Below, in pieces: positions 1 to 10,797 of a stretch of 64,000 nucleotides of DNA. Numbering within the stretch: position 1 is the first letter of the stretch; each line of letters opens with the position of its first letter. The notes under the pieces are model-generated. The model worked only from the letters and a program-made list of their open reading frames with translations. It was not told the origin of the DNA and ran no database searches. A program made the translations under genes and the position numbers. This DNA comes from Cladorrhinum sp. PSN259 (taxonomy: Eukaryota > Ascomycota > Sordariomycetes > Sordariales > Podosporaceae), in the NCBI GenBank assembly GCA_033725935.1, contig MU867114.1, positions 1 to 64,000 of the forward strand, read 5' to 3'.

Positions 1-95
1 GCCGTTAAGGTACGGTTTTCCTTGTGTAAATAGCAGTAGAGGGACCGACGAGCCCTGCCAAGGGCATAGCGGTGTACGAAATAATAATAATATTA
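1..95. repeat. Unclassified repeat edge, possibly a LINE-like 3' end
   Basis: This stretch precedes the point where similarity to the inverted gag copy begins. It ends in an AATAATAATAAT-type run after a GC-richer segment, which resembles the 3' end of a non-LTR retrotransposon. Nothing upstream is available to test that, so the class is a guess. Confidence 0.2.
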
Positions 96-1077
96 TATTA
101 TACTGCGCTAATGTCTATAGGTCCTGGGTATATTCTAATTAAGGTATTAGCTTTAGGAAAACGTAGGTCCTTATAAACGCCTTTATCCTCTATTACTCTC
201 TTGAAAATATAATTATTAACGATAATAGCCTTACTAATATAGGCGTCGAATAATAAGGCGTATCGATTCTCCTTAATAAATTTATCCTTAACCTTAGGTT
301 TCAGTCCCTTATAAAACTTATTCTTTAAGGCTGCTTTTACCCAGTTTACCCTAAAAGCATCACGACGGAATAATATCGCGTACGTTATAGCTAATGCCGT
401 CTATACTAATCGCTCTAAGCGATCTTCGGCGGCCTTCTCCTCGTTAGGCTCGCTATATATTTTCTTAATTTCCTCCTTAAACTTACTCAATCCTTCCTTA
501 AAGATCTATTAGGTAAGGGTCTCCCTTTTATCCTCGGCGTAATCGAAGTAATTCCTAAGGATCCTGTCGAATTATTACTTAAAGTTTCCTCTGAGGAAAC
601 TGGCAGTATAAAGGAGTTAGGACTTAGGGTCCTTAATACTATAGAGCCGGAGGTTAGTTCTAACGTACGAGATCTAGGGCGGGAATTCTTACTTATTACT
701 ATTAAAAATAGGAAGTTTGCCGACCTTAGCTGCGATTTTAGGAATATTATCGGTCTTATTAATACGCTTGCTCGCGATAGCGGTTTAAAGACGTATAATT
801 TCTTCCTTAAGTTCCTTAAGTTCGTCTTTCGCTATTAGGGTTTTTTCTATCCCGAGGAGTTTCTGTCTAATAGTATTAATCTTCTCCTTAAGGTTTAGTT
901 TCGGAACTTTTTCTTCGTCGGAATCGTTATCGCTAGACGGAATGACGTCCGGAAGTTAGACTTTTCCTTCGTTAATATTCGGGTTAACGGAGGAGGGATT
1001 AGCGGGGGCGGTAACTATATTAAAGGTTATTCGTGGTATTTAAGCATAACGTTCGATCTTAAATAACGTAAGTAACG
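96..1077 (-). pseudogene. Inverted, RIP-decayed gag fragment of a gypsy retrotransposon
   Basis: The reverse complement matches the gag region of the downstream element (about 2723-3720) along its length. The shared block includes the stretch coding for the conserved ..DPRFLKANTP.. region. It is full of TAA/TAG codons where the family has Gln or Trp, so it is not coding. It joins directly to an LTR in the same inverted orientation (1078-1568). It is therefore the 5' end of a second element copy pointing the opposite way; its pol would lie further left but similarity stops near position 95. Confidence 0.8.
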
Positions 1078-1568
1078 TATTATAACCTGCACCGGGTAGG
1101 GTTCAGACTGTAAGGTAGTACGCCTGGGGTAATATAATAAGGGAATCGAAGATTATAGGACGTTCTTAGACGGGGTTAATTATTGTTAACTAATAGGTAG
1201 CTTTATAAAGTATCGCTTATAAATATTATAGATAATGAACGATTATATTGCTTGCGTAAGGAACCAGGTCCTTACGATAAGAAGTGCCCAGCACTTCTCC
1301 TACTTATAGTGAAGCTATCTGTATGTATTTTCTAGGTATTTCGTACCTTGCTCTGTCTGCTCTATGGTCTTGGCACAGATCACATAGAGCAACTCTCAGT
1401 GCTCTGTCTGCTCTGTGGTCTTGGCACAGATCACACAGAGCAACTCTCTGATTGGTTTTCCTGGGACTTGTGGGTCTCTACATCCCTGGCCCAACGATTG
1501 GCTGTGGTCTGCGCGATGCCCTGCATTGTGGTCCGTGTGCGGGGAAGACTTACGCGCGAGGCGTAACA
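1078..1568 (-). repeat. LTR of the inverted gypsy copy
   Basis: Read on the minus strand it begins TGTTACGCCTCGCGCG and ends GTGCAGGTTATAATA, the same termini as the LTRs at 2235 and 10798, and is 491 bp long. Its central part differs from the other LTRs and carries a 51-bp tandem duplication. Confidence 0.85.
1350..1451. repeat. 51-bp tandem duplication inside the LTR
   Basis: Two adjacent 51-bp units (1350-1400 and 1401-1451) begin GCTCTGTCTGCTCT. They differ mainly by transitions such as TATGG/TGTGG and CACATA/CACACA, consistent with RIP. Each unit contains self-complementary pieces. Confidence 0.8.
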
Positions 1569-1989
1569 TCATAGCCAATCGGTAGGCCAGGGATGGAAAG
1601 ACCTATAAAGTCCCAATGCAACCAATTAGAAGGGACTCGACCGACTCGATATTCGAGTCCATCGAGTTATATATAGACCCACCGACTCGATAGACTCGAT
1701 AGTCGAGTCTCTCGAGTTGGGATATAATATACCTAGAAACATATATAGATAGCTTCACTATAAGTAGGGGGAGTGCTAAGCACTTCCTATCGTAAGGACT
1801 TGGTTCCTTACGCAAGCAATACAATCGTTCATTATCTATAATACTTATAAGCGATACTTTATAGAGCTACCTATTAGTTGACAGTAATTGACCCCGTCTA
1901 AGAGCGTCCCACATCCTTCGATTCCCCTGTCATATTACCCCAGGCGTACTGCCTTACAGTCTGAACCCTACCCGGTGCAGGTTGTAATA
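1569..1989 (+). repeat. 5'-truncated gypsy LTR, plus orientation
   Basis: It matches the 3' four-fifths of the 488-bp LTR family and ends GTGCAGGTTGTAATA. The first about 70 bp are missing, cut by the inverted LTR next to it. Its central segment is a third, different set of local repeats built on ACTCGA/TCGAGT. Confidence 0.8.
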
Positions 1990-2002
1990 GCATACTAAAT
2001 AA

Positions 2003-2234
2003 GGTATAATATACCTAGAAAACATATATAGATAGCTTTACTATAAGTAGGGGGAGTACTAAGCACTTTCTATCGTAAGGACTTAGTTCCTTACGTAAGC
2101 AATATTATACGTTCATTATCTATAATACTCATAGCGAAACTTTATAGAGCAACTTATTATTAATAGTGATTAACCCCGTCTGAGAGCGTCCTATAACCTT
2201 CGATTCCACTATTATCTTACCCCAGGCGTACTAC
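2003..2234 (+). repeat. Left part of an older LTR interrupted by the gypsy insertion
   Basis: This is the 3' half of a family LTR, from the AAGGTATAATATACC segment to CCAGGCGTACTAC. It stops at the insertion point of the complete element and resumes at 11291. The last five bases, ACTAC (2230-2234), are repeated at 11286-11290 as the target-site duplication. Confidence 0.85.
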
Positions 2235-2722
2235 TGTTACGCCTCGCGCGTAAATCCCCCGCACACGGACCACTATGCAGGGCATTATGGGACCATGACC
2301 AATCGTTGGGCTAGGGATGTGAAGACCTACGAAGTCCCGATGCAACTAATCAAGATGTGCCTGCTCTGATCGCTGCCAAGTATAGCGAGCACGGCGAGCA
2401 AGAAGCTTGCTCGCTGTGATCGCAGATCTATAGAGCGAGCAGAGCGAGTAAGGTATAATATATTAAGGAAATATATGTAGATAGCTTCACTATAAGTAGG
2501 AGGAGTGCTGGGCACTTCCTATCGTGAGGACCTGGTTCCTTACGTAAGTAATTATAATCGTTCATTGTTTATAATACTTATAAGCGATACTTTGTAGAGC
2601 TACCTGTTAATTGATAGTGATTGACCCTGTCTAAGAGCGTCCTATATCCTTCGATTCCTCTGTTATATTACCCTAGGCGTACTGCCTTATAGTCTGGACC
2701 TTACCTAGTGCAGGTTATAATA
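2235..2722 (+). repeat. 5' LTR of the complete gypsy element
   Basis: It starts TGTTACGCCTCGCGCG and ends TGCAGGTTATAATA. It is the same length as the 3' LTR and shares its central palindrome-rich cassette (GCGAGCAAG-AAG-CTTGCTCGC), confirming the two are a pair. Confidence 0.92.
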
Positions 2723-2739
2723 CGTTATTTGCGTTATTT

Positions 2740-4080
2740 AAGATCGAATATTATACTTAAATATTACGAATAACCCTTAATATAGCCTCCGCTTCCGCTA
2801 ATCCCTTTACCGTTAACCCGAATATTAACGAGGGAGAAGCCTAACTTCCGGACGTTACTCCGCCTAACGATAATGATTCCGACGAAGAAAAGGTTCTGAA
2901 ACTGAACCTTAAGGAGAAGATTAATACTATTGGACGGAAGCTCCTCGGTATAGAAGAAACCCTAATAGCGAAGGACGAATTTAAGGAACTTAAAGAGGAA
3001 ATTATGCGTCTTTAAACCGCTATCGCGAATAAGCGTATTAATAAGACCGACGATATCTCTAAGATCGTAGCTAAGGTCGGTAAACCCCTTATTTTTAATG
3101 GTAATAAATAAGAACTCCCGCCTTAGATCTTATACGTTAGAACTAACCTCCGGCTTTATAATATTAAGGACCCCGAGTCTTAACTCCTTTACGCTGCTAA
3201 TTTCCTCGGAGGAGACCTTAAGTAATAATTCGACGGGATCCTTAGGAATTATTTCGATTATGCCGAGGATAAGAGAGAGACCTTTACTTAATAGATCTTT
3301 AAGGAAGGATTAAGCAAGTTTGAGGAGGAAATTAAGAAAATGTATGGCGAGCCTGACGAGGAGAAGGCCGCCGAAGATCGCTTAGAGCGATTAGTGTAGA
3401 TAGTATTAATTATAACGTACGCGATATTGTTCCGTTGCGATGCTTTTAGGGTGAACTGGGCAGAAGCAGCCCTAAAGAATAAGTTCTATAGGGGACTGAA
3501 ACCTAAGGTTAAGGATAAACTTATTAAGGAGGACCGATACGCTTTATCGCTCGACGCTTATATTAGTAAAGCTATTATCGTCGATAACCGTATCTTTAAA
3601 AGAGTAATAGAAGATAAAGGCGTTTATAAAGACCCCCGCTTCCTTAAGGCTAATACCCCTAAGAAGTATTAGTATAAAAGTACTTTAATTAGAATATACC
3701 TAGGACCTATGGATATTAGCGCAGTATAATATAATAATTAGCGTAAGTATGGCGATAAGCCTAAGGATAAGTCTAAGGTTAAATGCTTTAATTATAATAA
3801 AATGGGTTATTACACACGAGATTGCCGTACCCTTAGAAAATTCAAACCAGTACCCGAACAGAAGTATATATAGCTTGCCGAGGACGACCGTATTATTAGG
3901 ATGGCTTGGCAGGATAGCGACGACGATACCTTCGCACCTACTTACGACGGCTTTAACGAGGAAGAATATACTAGCGAGTTAAAATAATATATATTACCTT
4001 TATCCGACGATAGCGAAAACTCGGAACCTGAGGGGACGATCGATTACCTTTTAGAGTTAGATATAAGTAGAGATATAGGC
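2740..4080 (+). pseudogene. Decayed gag of the gypsy element
   Basis: The translation shows a coiled-coil-like start (about 2900-3020), a capsid-like region (3430-3670) and a degraded zinc knuckle at about 3784-3835. In the knuckle the second Cys and the His of CX2CX4HX4C now read Tyr. Cys to Tyr (TGT to TAT) and His to Tyr (CAT to TAT) are both RIP-type transitions. Numerous in-frame TAA/TAG stop codons replace Gln and Trp. The protein would have packaged the element RNA; it cannot be made. Confidence 0.85.
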
Positions 4081-7000
4081 TAGTAGGTTATTTTAGAAGA
4101 TATGGTAGAAAGCTTTACGATAATTAAGAGAGTTATAAAGGATATCCGGGAAATAGTAATTATCCGGGAAGAGAGGGGACGACCTGATAATATACCCCTC
4201 GCCTTACCTACCTATATCCTATACCTACGCGTCGCTTAGTTCGACTATATTTACGATAACTATATCTTCTATTATAGATATAAGGTTTTTTACGAATTCT
4301 TTCTTATACGCCTGAACGACGAATCCATTCTTAAAGTCCACGAAGTAAGATCGGATAACGAATAGAATTTTAGGATATTAACAGAACGTGCTAATATCCT
4401 CTATATAGAAAGCTAGGTACTTATAGAATACTAGGATAAAGATGAACCTAATTATGAGGACTGCCTATACGTATAGTACGTTAGGTATAAAAGAGAAAAA
4501 GCTAGAGAATAATATAGACGGAGAATACGATAAAACTCTAACCTTATTATAGCGCTACGATCGGAAAACGGCTAACGGGCCTCCCTAGGCCTAAATAGAT
4601 CAGACTAATTCCATACCGATGGATTATAACTCGTATTAGGAGGCCGCGAGCTGGATCTAATAAAAAGATTTCTATAGCGTATTACGAAACGGTCACTAAA
4701 GCTATAGTATTAGGTAACGAAAACGCCTTAACTATAGAAGTTCGATAGATAGACTCTAAAGGAAAGGAATACCGAGCTATTATAGTAATTAATTTAAGGA
4801 GCACGATTAATATTATTAATCCTTCGTTTATAAATAAAATAAGGATACCGTAGGTTAAGAAGAAATAACCTTACCGAATAAAGACTTACGAAGGGCAAAC
4901 GGCTAGTTATAATGGTAGAATTAGTTTACGGGAAACGATACTCTTAATTACGGTAGATAATAACCTATAGGAAGTGAATTTTAATATCTTACCTATAGGT
5001 CCTAAGTGCGATATGATTTTAGGATATCCGTGGTTAAAGAAATATAATCCGGATATCGACTAGGAGAATAGCTATCTTAACTTTAGGCTTGATATTAAAC
5101 GGGTGAATAAAGCTGAACTAGATAGGGCTCCTAGGTACCTAGAGGGATCAGAGGTCCTTTGCGAATAAATAAGATATATAAGCTACGATGAGCTAATATT
5201 AATTAATAAAGGAAGATTTAAAAAGGGACCCTTATACCCTAAAGAATTAGAATAATAGATAATGTATATTAGACTAAAGAAATTAGAGGATAACCCGAAT
5301 AACGATCCGGGACACGAACTTCCTAAGGAAAAGGAAGACCTTAGCAATATTCCGAGGGAATATTACAGTTTTACCGTCTTTAGATATAAGATAAAGAACG
5401 AGCTCCCCGCGAGAACCTCTTTCGACCACGAAATTCGACTAAAGGAAGGAGCTAAGTTACGATATTATAAAGTATATTATCTAGGATTACGATAAGACTA
5501 GGCCTTATAAGAATATATTAAGGAGAATTTACTAAAAGGGTTTATTCGGGAGTCGTAAAGTAAGGCGGCCTATCCTATTTTATTCGTACTTAAGAAAGGG
5601 ATAATAGACTTAAGACTTATAGTTAATTATCGCTAACTGAACGAGGAAATAATTAAGAATAGGTATCCGCTGCCGCTTATTAGGGAGATAAAGGATAGAC
5701 TAGCTAGCGCCTAATGGTTCAGTCGTCTTAATCTTCCGATAGCCTTTAGCTATATCCGGATTAAGGAGGGGGATAAGTAAAAGATAGCTTTCAGGACTCG
5801 CTACGGATACTTTAAATACTAGGTTATGCCTTTTAGACTTACTAACGCCCCGGCGATATTCTAAAGTATAATCGACTATACCTTACGCCCTTATCTAGAT
5901 CGATTTACCTTTATATACTTAGACGATATCTTAATTTATTTTAAGACGCTTAAAGAGTATTAAGAATATATACGATAGATTTTATAGACGCTATAAGATA
6001 CGGGATTATTAGTAAATCTATATAAGAGCGAATTCCACGTATAGAAAACAATCTTTCTTGGATTCGAGATCTCTCCGGGAGAAATCCGAATGGAACTAGC
6101 TAAGATTACGGCAATTAAGGACTAGCCGGTATTAATAAATTAGAAAGAAATTAGGATATTTATTAGATTTATTAACTTTTATAGATCCTTTATTAAAGGA
6201 TTCGGTAAGACTGCTAAACCCCTATATAAGCTTACTGGCGAAGGATATCTATTTAAATAGAAATAAGAATAATAAGACGCCTTCGACTAACTTAGAGAAG
6301 CTATTAATAGCGAGCTAATATTACGGATATTAGATTTCAGCAGACCTTTCTAAGTCGAGACGGATATATCAGACTTTGCTATCGGAGCAGAGCTTTATTA
6401 ATACTTTGACGACGGGCGATACCCCGTAGGATTCGTTTTGAAGAAAATCTCTGGACTAGCACTTAATTACCTAATCTATGATAAGGAGCTTATGGCCGTT
6501 ATCGAGGCGTTCGATAAATGGAGACCTTATCTTAGTGGGATTAAGGAGCCAGTAGATATTTTTATAGATTACCGGAACTTAAAGTACTTTGTTATTAAGG
6601 AACTAAGTCTTAGATAAGTACGATAGGCAGAATTCCTAGCCCCCTTTAACTTCCGTATCCATTATATTAAGGGAAAAGAAAATACTAGAGTAGATGCGCT
6701 TAGTAGAAGACCCGATTATAAGGGTAACGAGAAGTATAACGTAATATTACTTTTTAAGGAAAAGGACGGAACCTTAGAATATATAATTTAGATCTGGGAA
6801 GACTGCGCTAGAACCTACCATATAGAGTAGGAAGATTACGAATTTTAGGCTAAACGACGAGATATCGATAAGGATAAAATGGAAGAATTAGAGTTACGGG
6901 TAGGATCCGAAGATAACGACCTAGTATGGTACCTTAATAAAGTATACGTACTAATAGATAAGAGACGAGCGTATATTACTAAGCTATACGAAGATAAATT

Positions 7001-8109
7001 TAGAGGATACCTAGGCATTAAGAAGACGCTCGAACGCGTATAATAACATTACGCGTTCCTAAGGATGAAGAAGGTAGTAGAAGAGATGGTTAAAGAATGC
7101 GAGATATGCATTAAAAGTAAGGCGGCAAGACATAAGCCGTATAGACTACTTAAACCTCTCCCTACCGCAGAACGAGCATAGGGATCTATATCGATAGACT
7201 TTATTACTAAACTCCCCGACTTAACGGTACTAGATAAAATAGATATTAGATACGACTTTATCTAGGTAATAGTTAATAAACTCATTAAATAAGCCTACTT
7301 TATACCCTTTAGAAAAACCATTACGGTAGAACAGTTAGCTTACTACTTCGAATAGAATATCGTAAGTTAATACGGATTGCTAAATAATATTACTTCGGAC
7401 AGAGATAAGTTATTCATATCTAAGTTTTAGCAAGCCTTAATAAAACGACTAGACGTTAAATCCAAGCTCTTAACCGCATTCTACCCCCAGACCGATAGGC
7501 AGACCGAACGACTTAACCAGGTTATTAAACAATACCTTCGGTACTATATTAACTTTAAGCAGGACAACTAGATTAACCTATTACTAACGGCGCAATTGGC
7601 ATATAACTCTAACAGCATAAAGTCAACGAATATATTACTATTCTTTGCCAATTACGGGTACCAACCAGAGCTACGTTAGGGACCAGCAGCTAATATACCC
7701 AGAGCAGCGGTACGTACAGGACGGTTACAGGAAATGCACAATATGCTGAAAAAAACACTCGAATTCGTCCGAAAACGAATACGTATCTACTACGACAAAT
7801 ATAAGGTCGAGAGACCTCCCCTCGAAAAGGGAGATAAAGTATTTCTTCTTATACGCAACCTCCATACGAAACGACTAAGCAGGAAACTCGATTTCAAGAA
7901 AATCGGACCGTTTAAAATTAAGAGGAAAGTTTCGACATTAAACTATAAACTTATCCTACCCGATTCCATAAAAGTACGAACTAAAGTATTCCACATTTCC
8001 CTGCTTAAACCCGCACCAAAAAGAGCCAGACTCGAGACGTAGCTTAAGGTAATAAACGACGAAAAAGAATTCGACGTCAAAGATATCCTAGATTCCCGAA
8101 TTAGCAATA

Positions 8110-8171
8110 ACGTGCATTATAAGCGAGCCGACCATATAAGCGAGCCGACCATATAAGCGAGCCGACCACTT
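8110..8171 (+). repeat. Left terminal inverted repeat, three subterminal units
   Basis: After the first 12 bases come three copies of a 15-17-bp unit, ATAAGCGAGCCGACC, then ACTT. The right end has only two, so the left repeat is longer by exactly one 17-bp unit (62 against 45 bp). Confidence 0.9.
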
Positions 8172-8215
8172 TTTATTATCCTACCACAACTATCCTCAAT
8201 TACCCAACCACAACA

Positions 8216-9889
8216 CTAAGTAACCACAATAACTGAATTAGAAACAGATGAATCAGAGGATTCTGCAGCCTCCTTACACGTGCGTGCATTATGGCCAGGC
8301 TTACCACACACACCACAGCACCGAATCTTCGTACGAGACCCCCCTGTACCACTACCACTTTGTCGATTTTCCTGCATTATCTGCTCACCCACAGCCTCCT
8401 GATCCAGTAAATCCTGTGCCTCTTGTATAGTAAGTGATCCTCCAAGCCGCACACGTGTTTTTTTAGCTCTCCGTCTCTTACTAAGCCCCTCATTGGCCTT
8501 GCGCAGTGCCGAGACCTCTGCACGGAGAAGAGCCACCTCGTGCATAATAACCATCGTACCTTTAGCTAATCGGTCCACAGCAGTTAACATAGATGTTGGA
8601 GAGCTGCCTTGATGTTTGGAAATTCGAGTTTTAATAAGCTCTGACTGCGAGGTTGCTTCTCGAGGGTTGTGTGGTGTTTGGGAGACCCAAGGTAGTGCCG
8701 TGCCTAGCCTTGAGGCTGGGGGTGTTGGAGTCCGGAGCTGTACATCCAGCTTAGAAATCACCCTCTCTGGATCGTATGGCACAAGGCCAGCTCCGGCAAA
8801 CCCTCCCTGGATGTTTTTTTCTGTGATCGAAGCAAAAAAAGCATCTCTGAACGCACAGAGAAACTCTAACTTGCTAATGTGTGTGATGTTCATCCGCATC
8901 AACTGCTCAATCTGGCGGCTATACGCCTTTTTTAATGGCGCAAAACACCCAACATCTAATGGTTAAAGTAGGTGGGAAGAGTGCGGAGGCATGCAAAGTG
9001 TAATAATGTTGTGTTCCTGGCAGTAAGTCTCGAATTCCTGGGAGTGGTGACTATCGTAGCCGTTAAGAATTAAGAGCCGATATTTGCCTTTTGTACGAGA
9101 TGCTGTGTGTAAATCGAAGTGCCGAATCCAATCTATGCCTTTTTTATTAGTAATCTAGCCATTATCGGTTATTACGATACGCCAATCGGCCGGAAGATTG
9201 CATTCTTGGTACCAGTTGGCAAGGTGATATCGCCCGGCCAAGATGATGAATGGCGAGATGGCCCAGCCTAAAGCATTCACTCCTTGGATAACTGTCGCCC
9301 ACTTACGATTGCCAGGCTGGGCCTGCTTAGCCCTACCGCGGCTATCCGAGGTAATAACTACCATAATGGCGATAATAATGCCTATCATGAAGCCGGTCTC
9401 GTCGAAATTATACGAATCGTTATCGAGGATGCCGTATTTAGCCTTGACGTTATGCACAAGTGCAAACCATTCGCGAATAATCTTTGGATCTTCGCATTTA
9501 GCCCTTTGGTAGTCGTATTTACGCGTAAAACGCGTCCGAAGTTCTGGTTGGCGCTTGACGAAGTTGTGAGCCCAGAGTTTGCCGACAGGAGACGCGTCAC
9601 GTTCGCGTAGTAATCGATTCGCCATATCTTCCACGTAACAAAGCCGGGGATGGAATGCGCGCGCACACAGCTCAATTATGTATCGAACAATCGTCTGCTC
9701 TTCTAATTCTGTAAGCTTGCGTGAATTGGCTGGTGAATCACATCGTGCAGGTCGACCAGTATATCGGTCGCGCAGGGTACTATAAGGTATAGAATAAAGC
9801 TTCGCTGCAGCCCGAAGACTTAAAGTAGGTTTGTTTTTGAGAGCTTCAATAGCCAGAATGATATTGGCTTCATTTGAAGAAGAAGTCAT
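8216..9889 (-). pseudogene. Pogo-type transposase, two nonsense codons and a lost catalytic Asp
   Basis: One reading frame of 558 codons runs through the element. It has an N-terminal psq/CENP-B-like helix-turn-helix (LSLRAAAKLYSIPYSTLRDR), a DDE_1 catalytic core and a C-terminal CCHC knuckle (CCGVCGKPGHNARTC). It is stopped twice: by TAG at 9155-9157 where the family has Trp after TDNG, and by TAA near 8964 where Gln is expected in the HSSHLL-PLDVG motif. The first catalytic Asp is present in NFDETGF, but the second, normally in LILDGH.SHHS, reads Asn (LILNGYDSHHS). All three changes are C-to-T or G-to-A transitions. Autonomous transposition is therefore not expected. Confidence 0.9.
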
Positions 9890-9942
9890 TTTTGCTGGAG
9901 GAGGAAATTGTTATTGAAGGAAAAGAGTGCGTATTGCGTGCC

Positions 9943-9987
9943 AAGTGGTCGGCTCGCTTATATGGTCGGCTCGCTTATAATGCACGT
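9943..9987 (-). repeat. Right terminal inverted repeat, two subterminal units
   Basis: It is the reverse complement of the left end apart from the one missing 17-bp unit. The repeated GAGCCGACC core would be the natural target of the transposase's helix-turn-helix domains; that role is inferred from pogo-family biology. Confidence 0.9.
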
Positions 9988-10112
9988 TAACGAACTTTAA
10001 TATCTTATTAAATAGCTTAATTACGGACCAGAATCTAACTCGTAAGAACCTATCGATCTTTTAGACTATTCGGAAAAGCTCTAGCAATTCTACCGATAGA
10101 ATCTAAATCGAC

Positions 10113-10700
10113 TTAGGATACAAAATTTAGATCTAGGTTCGACCAGTTAACCCCTAAGGAGATAGGCTAATTAGGGTTATTAACGTCCCTAAAAGACAGT
10201 TAGAGAGGATTGCCTATTAAGACTAGGAACCCCGATCCCGGAATAATAGCGAAAGGAGCTACCTATTCTCCCGTCTCCTCCTCCCGTAAAAGAGTAGACT
10301 CCTGAAGAAAAGCTTTATAAGCCTTTCCCTTCAGAATACGAGATTATTCCTCTAACCGTACAATCTTTATAATCGCTTCCTTTAAAACTGACACTATAGC
10401 CTCGCGCTTACGATTAAGGCGACGTTTTTCTTCCAAAATACCCCGGAATATTTAAGAAGGATTACTTAGAATATTATAAGCAGAGTCCCGACCCGCTAAA
10501 AGGCAATTTTAGCAAGACGAGCTTCGGTCAGAAACCTTGTAATCGGATAACTGTAAACGCAGATAACGCGAATAATTCATGGGTATAGCGAAACCAAATT
10601 CGTCGGTAAATTTAGCGTTATTAAGGCGACGTTCTTTAGAAGACCGCTATTACGATTTCTTCTTCTATTAAGGTTTCTTCTATACCTTATTAGCGGATAT
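10113..10700 (-). pseudogene. Decayed antisense ORF inside the gypsy element
   Basis: On the strand opposite to pol, one frame runs about 195 codons interrupted by only a dozen TAA/TAG codons. Every one is explainable as RIP of Gln or Trp. The start is probably the ATA at 10700 (ATG altered). It opens with a basic, Lys/Arg/Gln-rich segment and has a charged, helix-forming middle (GILEEKRRLNRKREAI, VRLEE, AYKAFLQESTLLREEE). I do not recognise the family. The position between integrase and the 3' LTR, in antisense, suggests an extra gene carried by this element lineage. Confidence 0.55.
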
Positions 10701-10797
10701 TTTAAGGAATAGATAAAAGGGAGAACTTACAGTTATAACGATAAATTTCTTAGCGTTAGAAAGTCTTCGAAGCGAAGATTATAAAGGAGAGAAAACG

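Larger units (their letters stand above)
8108..9989. mobile_element. Pogo/Fot-type (Tc1/mariner superfamily) DNA transposon with TA duplication
   Basis: The element proper is 8110-9987 (1878 bp). Both ends read inward ACGTGCATTATAAGCGAGCC, and a TA dinucleotide flanks each end (8108-8109, 9988-9989). Removing the element and one TA restores the host chromodomain reading frame, which proves the insertion point. It carries one transposase gene on the minus strand. Its base composition is visibly less AT-biased than the gypsy around it, suggesting it arrived after most of the RIP damage. Confidence 0.93.
4560..10112 (+). pseudogene. Decayed pol (protease-RT-RNase H-integrase-chromodomain)
   Basis: The domain order can be read through the stops. 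A retropepsin lies near 4790-5030, where the catalytic Asp-Ser-Gly now reads Asn-Leu-Arg. Reverse transcriptase spans about 5550-6100 with an intact YLDD at 5916-5927, and RNase H about 6340-6720. Integrase spans about 6950-7700, with the first zinc-site His changed to Tyr and QTDRQTERLN near 7500. A chromodomain starts near 8060. The chromodomain breaks at 8109 and resumes at 9990, where residues equivalent to NELQYLIKWLNYGPESNSWEP follow once RIP stops are read as Gln or Trp. A transposon of 1878 bp separates the halves. The 102-codon open stretch at 7734-8042 is the least damaged part. Confidence 0.88.
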
